NCBI GenBank assembly: GCA_036435485.1
Contig: CM071597.1
Coordinates: 175,256,147 to 175,320,146 of the forward strand
DNA length: 64,000 bases
Reading direction: 5' to 3'
Origin: Saposhnikovia divaricata
Lineage: Eukaryota; Streptophyta; Magnoliopsida; Apiales; Apiaceae
In this document: in pieces, positions 55,656-64,000 of the stretch
Numbering within the stretch: the first letter of the stretch is position 1
Layout: every line of letters begins with the position of its first letter
Translations under genes and position numbers: made by a program
Notes under the pieces: generated by a model
What the model was told of the DNA's origin: nothing
Database searches by the model: none
Seen by the model: only the letters and a program-made list of their open reading frames with translations

Positions 55656-56422
55656 GAGATGGTATCAGAGCGAGAGTTATATATCCCAAGAGATGATGCG
55701 ACGTTATATAATAATAAATTCAATAATATAATAAGAACCCTTGCCAGGTTCACCTAAAACCCTTACGGGAACTTTTTAAGTATCATGATAGTAATATAGT
55801 TCGTCTTGTGTAGGCGAGCGACTTGTCTGCCCATGAGGCAGCTGCGAGACAGCATGATGAGGACATGTTCCGGACTAGGGACCCGTATTATGAGCACTTG
55901 CCTGATGAGGATACTGAGCCTGAGGAGGAGGACCCTGAGGAGGTCCAGGTTGATGCTGATACTGATGTTATTGAGTCTGAGGAGGAGGACCCTGAGGAGG
56001 TCCAGGTTGATGCTGATACTGATGTTATTGAGACTGAGGGGGAGGAGGACCCGGAGGGGGTCCAGACAGGGCAGGACGCTGAGTTAGTTGCTGAGGATGA
56101 GGATTTTCTGAGCCCATTTTATGATGAGTTTGAGGAGCCTACCCCAGAGCCCCAGCAGACAGAGACTGCAGCTCCAACTGAGCCATCTACCCCACCCCAT
56201 GTCCCGATAGGGGGAGTCCCAGTATGTGTTCACAACTTGATTATGAACGGGCTTTATAGAGAGTTGTTAGTGGCGGATGCCAAATTGGAAGAGTCTAGGA
56301 GGGAGCTAGCAGCGGAGAGAGCCGCCCGGATGAGGTTACAGGGCCGGAGGACGATCAGTGACCGAGCTGGGTATAAGGTTGTGACCCGCATCGAGCTGAG
56401 GGCTCGGGTGAGGGTGCGATAG
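55271..56422 (+). CDS. Extra acidic ORF of element B, predicted spliced (28 + 202 codons)
   Basis: Exon 55271-55354 starts in the LTR at an ATG nine bases after a CACAACAACAG acceptor and encodes an Arg-rich peptide (Met-Ala-Arg-Val-Arg-Arg-Thr-Arg-Arg-Lys). A GTAGCA donor follows at 55355. The acceptor GTGTAG ends at 55813. The second exon, 55814-56422, continues in phase 0. The intron of 459 bases would remove the LTR end and the primer site. Without splicing the second part has no ATG until 55865. It is very acidic, with a 19-residue unit (Glu-Glu-Glu-Asp-Pro-Glu-Glu-Val) repeated twice plus a partial third, a Pro/Thr-rich stretch, then a basic coiled-coil-like tail. Function unknown. The frame is open and lies before gag. 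Element A has a broken homologue. Confidence 0.5.
55660..55671 (+). other. Primer-binding site of element B (tRNA-iMet type)
   Basis: TGGTATCAGAGC, five bases after the LTR end TGTTACA at 55655. Same as element A. Confidence 0.9.
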
Positions 56423-56939
56423 TTACCTACTGATGGGCATGGTATGGTAGCCAGAGCAGACGCTGAGCAGATTTCCCCATCGCCATGGGGAGGGTTCGGA
56501 TGATGTTTCGTCGTGGTGGCTGATTTCAGATGTAGTGATGCAGTAGTCTAGTTGTCTAGTCATGTACGGACGTAGTAGTGCCGGCTTTTGTAGGGATGGT
56601 TTCATTGTATTTATTTTTCCTATTTGCAGACTAGACAGATAGACAGCATTTCACTTTTGACTTGTTATCGTTGTTAGGATGGTTGTACTTTAAACTATCA
56701 TTGTAACTCAGATGTTGTAACTTTTCGGTACCTGGTATATATTTGTTTCCCTTTCAGTTATTTCAATTTTGTTGGGATGCAATCACGAGTTTATTAGCAT
56801 ATGTACTACTTTCGATTAAGTTGCCATGATATATAGAACTGTGGGATCCTAAATCCAATCACGTGACGAATTATGTAAGGAGAAATCCCTTAAAACAGGT
56901 AAGTGAACCTAATATATAATTGTCCAAATTTTCAGTAAA
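56423..56939 (+). other. Spacer between the acidic ORF and gag
   Basis: No sense ORF of note. A pyrimidine-rich AAATTTTCAG at about 56925-56936 directly precedes the gag ATG and could be a splice acceptor for a gag mRNA. Confidence 0.4.
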
Positions 56940-58309
56940 ATGCCTCCAAGACGAATGGGCACTAGGGCTAACCCCCGTGAATCTACTGACCAAGAGAGTC
57001 ACAACCAACATGAGGAAAACCATGAATATAATGAAGAGTAAGATCAGGACTATAATGAGCAAGAAGATTCCCAGTATGGAGCAGAGGATGAACCCATGTA
57101 CTCTGAAGATTTGAGGAGGAAATAGTGGGTGGAGAAACTGAAGTGGAGCAGGAAGGGGAGAACCAGGGCGGAGACCCCATGGGCCAGTTTATGGATCTGC
57201 TTAGGCAGAATCTGAACCAATACCCCCAACCACCACCAGGAAACAACACTTCAGTGGCAAATTCCTTCAGGGACTTTAAGTCCCTTAAGCCCCCAGAGTT
57301 CCACGGATCGGCTAATCCCGTTGAGACGAGGGCCTGGATCAAGGAAATGGAAAAATCTTTCGAGATTCTGAGTATCAATGAGGCTCAGAAGACTGTTTTT
57401 GCTACTTACCTACTAAAGGGAGAGGCCAATTATTGGTGGAAGGCCAAAAAGAACATGGAGACTGATGCTATCGTAACCTGGGAGAGGTTTAAACAGTTAT
57501 TTTTGGAGAAGTACTTTCCGAAGTTCATGAAAACTCAAATGGAACTTAAGTTTTTGGAACATAAACAGAACAATATGTCAGTGGCTAACTATGAGGCCAA
57601 GTTTACTGAGCTGTCGAGATTTATGCCGGAATTTGTGGATACCGAAGAAAAGAAAGCTAACAGGTTTCAACAAGGGTTGAAACAGTGGATCCAGAATAGA
57701 GTGGCGGTTTTAGAAATTACGGATTATGCCACCTTAGTGCAGAAGGCAACCATTGTGGAAGCTGGAAGTGATTAGATGCAGAGAGAAAGAGAAAAAGGGG
57801 GAATAAAGAGAAAGTATGCCAGAATGGGCGAAGGATCCACTAGAGGAAAACCCCCAACCAAGTTTAACAGAGGAACCATTTCCCTACCTGGGAGAAGGGA
57901 AGGGTTTAAGCCATCTATGAGCGCAACAGTGAGCCAGGGCGGCCAGCAAGCAGGAGTGTCCCGTTCCCATCAGTCTAGACCCCCCTTACCATTATGTACT
58001 ACCTGTGGGAAGAGGCATTCCGGTGTGTGCAACCAGAAGCAGATAAACTGCTATAAGTGTGGGCGAGCTGGGCACTATGGTACCTCTTGCACCACGATCA
58101 TTCCTAATAGCACCACTTGTTTCCAGTGCGGACAGCAAGGGCACATGAGGAAGGATTGCCCAAGGAACAAACCAGCGGCATCAGGGGCGAGCAAGGCTGC
58201 CTCCAATAGACCCCTAACTGCCAGGACTTTTAATATGCCAGTACAAGATGCCGTGATAGCAGGTACATTTTCTCTCAATTCAGCGGCATCAGGGGGAAGA
58301 AAGAAATAG
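56940..58309 (+). pseudogene. gag of element B
   Basis: ATG at 56940 (Met-Pro-Pro-Arg-Arg) opens the N-terminus. A TAA in frame near 57039 and a frameshift near 57110 disrupt it. From 57113 the frame is open through the Retrotrans_gag domain (57290-57690; Trp-Ile-Lys-Glu-Met-Glu-Lys, then Tyr-Trp-Trp). An in-frame TAG at 57773 is followed in the same frame by the nucleocapsid part with three zinc knuckles (Cys-Thr-Thr-Cys, Cys-Tyr-Lys-Cys and Cys-Phe-Gln-Cys groups, 58000-58160). The frame closes at 58307, where the protease should begin. Confidence 0.85.
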
Positions 58310-61300
58310 TGTTTAAGGGGATGCGACAGACCCAGAAAATTCTGACCATGGCGCAAACCAAGAGATTGTTACGAAAAGGGAACGAGGCTTATTTAGCTTA
58401 CGTTATAGACACTCAGAAGGAAGCGCCAAGATTGCAGGACATTCCGGTAGTTAATGAGTTCAAGGACGTGTTCCCACAAGATCTTCCCGGACTACCACCT
58501 GATAGGGTAATTGAGTTTGCCATCGAGTTAGCCCCGGGGACGGTGCTGGTTTCGAAGGCCCCGTACCGGTTAGCCCCAGTAGAAATGAAAGAGCTAGCTA
58601 AGCAGTTACAGGAATTGTTGGATAAGGGTATGATATGGCCCAGTGTGTCGCCTTGGGGCGCACCTGTGTTGTTCGTTAAGAAAAAGGACGGGAGTATGAG
58701 GTTATGCATCGACTACAGAGAGTTGAACAAGCTAACCATAAAGAATAAGTATCCACTACCCAGGATAGATGACTTGTTTGACCAACTAAGAGGCGCTGAA
58801 TACTTCTCTAAGATTGACCTGAGAACGGGATATCACCAACTGAAGATTAAACCTGAAGATATCCCGAAGACTGCATTCCGTACCAGATATGGGCATTATG
58901 AGTTCTTGGTAATGTCATTTGGATTGACCAACGCCCCAGCAGCTTTCATAGACTTAATGAATAGAGTGTTCAAAGAATATTTGGACAAATAGTCTTCATT
59001 GATGATATTCTCATCTACTCAAAGATAGAGGTAGAACACGCTGAACATTTGAGGATAACTTTAGAAATACTCAGGAAGGAGCAGTTATATGCCAAATTCT
59101 CAAAGTGTGAGTTTTGGAAAAATGAAGTGCAATTCTTAGGGCACGTGATCAATAGAGAAGGAGTGTTGGTTTACCCCTCCAAGATAGAAGCAGTTTCAAA
59201 TTGGGAACGGCCAACTACTCCAACCGAGGTAAGGAGTTTCATGGGACTAGCCGGATATTACAGAAGATTTGTCCAAGATTTTGCGAAGATCGCAGCTCCG
59301 TTAACTCGACTTACCCGTAAAACTGAGAAATTTGAATGGACTGAAAAATGCGAGAAGAGTTTCCAAGAGCTAAAGAAGAGGTTGGTGACGGCCCCAGTGT
59401 TGGCGTTAACTGATGGAATAGGAGATTTCGTGATTTACAGTGATGCTTCGCATAAAGTATTGGGATGCGTGCTTATGCAGCACGGCAAGGTAATAGCGTA
59501 TGCGTCTAGGCAATTGAAGGATTATGAGGTCAGATATCCCACGCATGATCTAGAACTAGCAGCAATAGTCTTCGCTTTAAAGATTTGGAGACACTACTTA
59601 TATGGGGAAAAGTGCGAAATTTACACTGACCATAAGAGCCTCAAGTACATTTTCACTCAGAAAGAGCTTAACATGCGCCAGAGGAGATGGCTAGATTTAA
59701 TCAAGGATTACGATTGTGAGATTTGTTATCACCCGGGCAAAGCCAATGTGGTGGCTGACGCCCTTAGTAGGAAAGAAAAGCTCAAGATGATAACTTCAGA
59801 GGAAGAGTTAGTGAAAGATTTTGAGAAGTTGGAAATTGAGATTAAGCTACTCGAAGGGGGCCAAGAAAAGTTGATGGAAATTAGAATCCAACCTCCATGG
59901 TTAGAAAAGATTAGACTATGTCAAGAACGGATAATGGAGGAAGAAGAGAACTTCACGGAAGAGATAATGACCGGGGAAGAAATTAAGTGTGAAAGAGACA
60001 AGGAAGGGATCATGAGGTACACGTACAGGATATGGATCCCAAATGTTCAAGAACTCAAGGATGAGATTTTATACGAGGCACACAACTCAAGATACTCGGT
60101 GCACCCCGGTAGCACCAAGATGTATAGGGATTTGAAGGAGTATTACTGGTGGCCCAATATGAAAAAGGACGTAGCGGAGTGGGTAAGCAGATGCTTGACC
60201 TGCCAGCGAGTGAAAGCAGAGCACCAGAAGCCCAGCGGACTTCTACACCCCTTAGAGATTCCAGAATGGAAATGGGAACACATAGCCATGGATTTCGTAG
60301 TAGGTTTACCAAGGACCAAGGCTAATCATGACGCCATATGGGTAATTGTAGATCGACTAACGAAGTCAGCTCACTTTCTCCCGATCAATGAAAGGTACCC
60401 GGTCGACAGACTAGTGGATATCTACTTAAAAGAGATAGTGGCACGGTATGGAGTCCCAGTCGCAATAGTATCCGATCGAGATCCTAGATTTAACTCCAGG
60501 TTTTGGACAAGTTTTCAAGAATGTGTAGGGACCCGGCTGAACATGAGCACAGCCTACCACCCCCAGACAGATGGGCAAAGTGAAAGGACCATCCAAACGC
60601 TAGAGGATATGTTGAGAGTCTGTGCTATAGACTTTAAAGGAAACTAGGATGATCACTTGCCATTGATTGAGTTTTCCTACAATAACAGTTTCCATTCAAG
60701 TATAGGAATGCCACCTTATGAGGCCCTTTATGGAAGGAAATGTCGATCTTCCTTGTATTGGGATGAAGTCGGGGAGCGAAAGATGCTCGGGCCCGAAGTG
60801 GTCCAACGAACTAAAGATGCAGTAGATCTAATCAGAGGACGGCTGGTAGCAGCCCAGGATCGACAAAAGAAATATGCCGACTTAGCTCGGAAAGGCAAAG
60901 AATACGAAGTAGGAGACCTAGTGTTCTTAAAGGTGTCACCTTGGAAAGGTTTAATGAGATTTGGAAGGAAAGGAAAGTTGAGTCCCAGATACATTGGACC
61001 ATTTGAGATCTTAAGACGGATTGGGGAACTAGCCTATGAACTGGCATTGCCCCCGAATCTACAGCAAGTGCATAATGTGTTCCATGTTTCGATGCTGAGG
61101 AAGTATAATCTGGATGCCAAGCACATTGTAGAGTATGAGCAAGTGGACATGCAACCATACTTGACCTATGTAGAGCAACCGGTGGAAATCATAGACCGGA
61201 AGGAACAAGTGCTCCGAAACAAGGCCATTCAGCTAGTCAGAGTTTTGTGGCAGAACCACAATGTAGAAGAATCAACCTGGGAGCTTGAAAGCACAATGCA

Positions 61301-61331
61301 AGAGAAGTACCCCCACTTGTTTTCAAACTGA
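58303..61331 (+). pseudogene. pol of element B with chromodomain, protease deleted
   Basis: The frame resumes just after the gag stop, at the spacer that normally follows retropepsin; no Asp-Ser/Thr-Gly core is present. Reverse transcriptase runs to 58992, where about seven bases appear lost just before the Phe-Ile-Asp-Asp active site and the frame shifts. From 58992 RT finishes, then come RNase H (Ser-Asp-Ala-Ser-His-Lys near 59440), the integrase zinc site, and the Asp/Asp/Glu core (Met-Asp-Phe-Val-Val; Ser-Asp-Arg-Asp-Pro; Gly-Gln-Ser-Glu-Arg). A TAG at 60645 replaces a Trp codon, and the same frame goes on to 61331. The C-terminus carries a chromodomain (Val-Leu-Trp-Gln-Asn-His...Thr-Trp-Glu). 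Such domains steer chromoviruses to marked chromatin. Confidence 0.88.
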
Positions 61332-61352
61332 TTCCGGGACGGAATCCTTTTA

Positions 61353-61364
61353 AGGAGGGGAGAC
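61353..61364 (+). other. Polypurine tract of element B
   Basis: AAGGAGGGGAGA followed by C and the LTR start TGTAAGAACC at 61365, as in element A. Confidence 0.85.
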
Positions 61365-63613
61365 TGTAAGAACCCAGATTTTGGGTAGAATTAAAACTTT
61401 TATTATATAATGATGTAAGAATGAAAAGTGGTTACGGCTACGATGTAATAGTTGATCTTCTGAACGAATGAATGGAATTCAATTTAAATATTTATATGTC
61501 TTGAAGAATGCTAATGGTTGACAACTTAGGTAAGAATAATCTATCTCCAAGGGGAATAAGATATGGCAATTCCAAGCAGGAGAATATTCTCATGTCATCC
61601 AGATCGATAACGATTAGTCCAGTGGTTCCGTGAAAGGGTGAAGGAACGCCCGAGAAAGAACAAGGACATTGTCATAAATATAGGGAATAAAGGAAGAATA
61701 AAGAATGAATAGTGTTTTGGTGGAAGTAAGAATATTATGAGACGACACTATATAGAAGTATTCGGAACGGATTTCCGAGTTCGTATTAGTGATCCAGGGG
61801 GAAAATAAGTGTATGTAAAAGTTGTCGGATTCTGAAAAACTGCACTTTTATTTTCTCCGAGAGTTCCCTGGACACTGATAGACTTAAGGATTGAACGAAG
61901 GGATTTAAGGAATTTAAATTCGAAAGTTAGTAAGAAAGATGGAGAATGATAGTATTAATATTAAGAAGGTTTTCGGTAAAACCCTAACTAGAAACGAATG
62001 AGTTATTTCCTCGAACGATCAATGAATTGAGCAATAAGCGGACACAGAATCAAGCAGAGGAATCAAGATGCATGCACATGCAAGTGATAAATATCTAGTA
62101 ACTAGCACGGAACTAGATCAATTAGAATGCAACCAAGTACTTAGAAAACAAACCACTTGGTTAGCCTTAAACCACCAAAATATCAACACATGGCTTGCTA
62201 ATTACATCATCTAGTGCATCATACCTTTAATAAAGCTACTTTATGACCCAAAGATATTATCTTAACATAACAATAATTCATTTAGCCTAGCAACCAAGAG
62301 AACAAAGCAAGCAAACCATCATCTCTCTCCTTTTCATTCCATTCGACCAAACAAGAAATTCCAAAACAAAAATCCAACTTCCAACCATTGTTTGATCTTG
62401 TAATTTTTAAGGTGAGTCTTACATTTCATAAAAATGATCTCCTCAAAATCTTAGCTTCAAACTCATCTTTTTCCATTTTCAAAAAAAATCAAGAAAGATG
62501 ATGATGAATAGTGTTCTTCATGTATTAACTTTGTTTTCTTTGAATCTTTTGTTTGATCTAGCAAACTTAAGCACTCCTAAGGACAATACAAGGCTTTGTG
62601 AGGCTAGTACACATTCTCAAGATGGTATAATGCCCTTGAAACCCTAGATATACTTTGAGTTTTATGCATGTTCTTGAGTGATCTAAGTTAGTTATGTTGT
62701 TAGTAGGTTATAAGCATGATTATGATTGGGTTTTGATAAAATGTTAAAAATAGTTAGATGAACGGAAAGGCATTGCTTGGCCTCAGTTCATTGTTATAAA
62801 TCATGTATATGTTGTTTGGAGTGGATACTATGATTATGGGAAGGTTTGGAATTGGTAAATATTCGATTTATAGCCGTCGTAATGCCGAAATTTCGTTAAC
62901 CTTAAGAAAAATGAATTGGACAGTAGATGTAACTCACTGCCTAGCTTTGTAATCTGCCACGTTAAGATAGATTATGTTATGAACTTCGTTTTGATATAAA
63001 GAACGTGTGAAATGGACTTACGGTTTAGGAGTTATGGCCGATATACTAAAAGTAGTTCGAAACCGTAAACGAGAATTCGTAACTAAAATTGAACCCTCGT
63101 AAAATACGTAAGTCAGTGGCGAATCTTGGTAATTAAATACTAGAGGTAAAAAGGAAGGTGTGAGAGAAAATCTCATGTGAAACGGATCGTTTTTCGATTT
63201 TATAAAAATGTTTGAATTAAGGTTAAACGCGAACGAACCCCTTAAAAGTATAACTTTGGGTATAACTTAGAAAACAAGCGATAAAACTCGAGGTATAATC
63301 TTGGTTCGTAATCTATCGACTTTAGAACTTATACGACTTAAGTATACACTAAGTGTGAGTATGATGACATGTCTTAACGACGAACAAATGTCGGATCGTA
63401 TCGGTAATAAAAAGAGTTACACTAAAAAAAGGGGTATAACGAGATAATTCGAAAACATGTTTCGACTTAAAACCTTTTAAAAAGTGTTAAGTGATTAATC
63501 TCGAATATTCTGACTATTTATAGATCACTGAGCTGACCCGGGACACACTACCACTACCCCTACTCGTACTCGATTGCTAGGCAAGTTCTAAATCCTTTTA
63601 AAGGCTATTGTTG

Positions 63614-63655
<42 letters not shown>

Positions 63656-64000
63656 TCGATTCTGTGTTTCATATGCCATAGCATGCATGCCTACTTTCAA
63701 GATATATTGTGATACCTGTTCCTTGAATTATTGTTGGCTTATAAGCTAGATATTGAATAATCAGTTATAAGCCGGTTGTTGATAAGTCCCTTAGAGAAGG
63801 GCATATATATTGTACTCGTTGAATGTGGACCGGGAGTCAGTACTTCTTGATATATCGTAATTACCTTCGAGGGAAATATTTAAGTAAATATTTTTCCATT
63901 ATTTGGTTGACGAATATTATTTGAATATTCGTCCGAGATCATTTAATTAACGATCATTAGCTCAAATAATTATTTGAACGTTATCTATCCAATGAATATT
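61365..64000 (+). repeat. 3' LTR of element B (right end outside window)
   Basis: It starts TGTAAGAACCC. It holds a TATA box at 61749-61757, the leader hairpin at 61794-61873, a consensus donor AAG|GTGAGT at 62412 and the start of the dyad array at 63877. Compared with LTR A it lacks a U3 segment of about 550 bp that includes the ACGTG array. Confidence 0.93.

Larger units (their letters stand above)
51521..64000 (+). mobile_element. Chromovirus element B (Tekay/Del-like), runs off window
   Basis: 5' LTR 51521-55655, tRNA-Met primer site at 55660, extra acidic ORF, gag, pol with C-terminal chromodomain, polypurine tract, and 3' LTR from 61365. It is a related but distinct subfamily from element A. 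The LTR copies differ by an estimated 1.5-2.5 percent by eye and coding parts carry stops, so it is older and dead. No left target duplication can exist because the left LTR is truncated. Confidence 0.92.

Noticed and set aside
61365..64000. Separate solo LTR
   Set aside because: It directly follows the pol and polypurine tract of element B and matches its 5' LTR, so it is the 3' LTR.

Overview
This is a plant nuclear window, most likely from a eudicot with a large, repeat-rich genome. The evidence is chromovirus, Athila-type and Copia LTR retrotransposons, Stowaway, hAT and Emigrant-like miniature transposons, Helitron ends, and one intron-bearing plastid-targeted folate enzyme gene with plant telo-box promoter motifs. 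The sequence alone does not fix the species. Everything except about 3 kb is transposable element or eroded host DNA.

Left part (1-29.3 kb): a minus-strand Copia element has been broken by two later insertions. A Ty3/gypsy chromovirus (element A, Tekay/Del-like, LTRs of about 5.1 kb) entered its integrase gene and runs from the left window edge to 14972. An intact 11.47-kb Athila-type element (17060-28529, target duplication GCAAC) entered its gag gene. The Copia gag start, leader and probably its 5' LTR resume at 28530, and that LTR carries a Stowaway MITE. The LTR pairs of A and of the Athila element are each nearly identical by eye, so both insertions are recent, yet the inside of A is coding wreckage. 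A therefore looks non-autonomous.

Middle (29.3-43.3 kb): a probable LINE 3' end is followed by the only convincing host gene, a five-exon FolD (methylenetetrahydrofolate dehydrogenase/cyclohydrolase, FOLD4-like, chloroplast) at 30783-33589. After it come small DNA transposons with exact boundaries: a hAT MITE (34435-35173), a pogo/Emigrant-like MITE (35542-36208), a minus-strand Helitron cluster (about 36359-39850), and two more hAT MITEs (40210-40963 and 42023-42851).

Right part (43.3-64 kb): a complete 4.9-kb LTR element carrying only gag (a TR-GAG type, minus strand, target duplication AGAAG) sits beside a possible alcohol-dehydrogenase exon remnant. Then come a Gln-rich orphan ORF, a plant-mobile-domain pseudogene, and a second chromovirus (element B) whose left LTR lacks about 244 bp. 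B's gag and pol carry stops, frameshifts and a deleted protease. B also has an extra acidic ORF before gag.

The most interesting signal is in the two chromoviruses. In B, an Arg-rich start exon near the end of the 5' LTR can be joined in frame, across the LTR end and the primer-binding site, to the acidic ORF. A good splice donor about 3 kb upstream in the LTR and an acceptor just before this ATG suggest a two-intron leader. These LTRs also hold a conserved leader hairpin and a long AT-rich dyad array. Element A alone has an ACGTG tandem array upstream of its TATA box.
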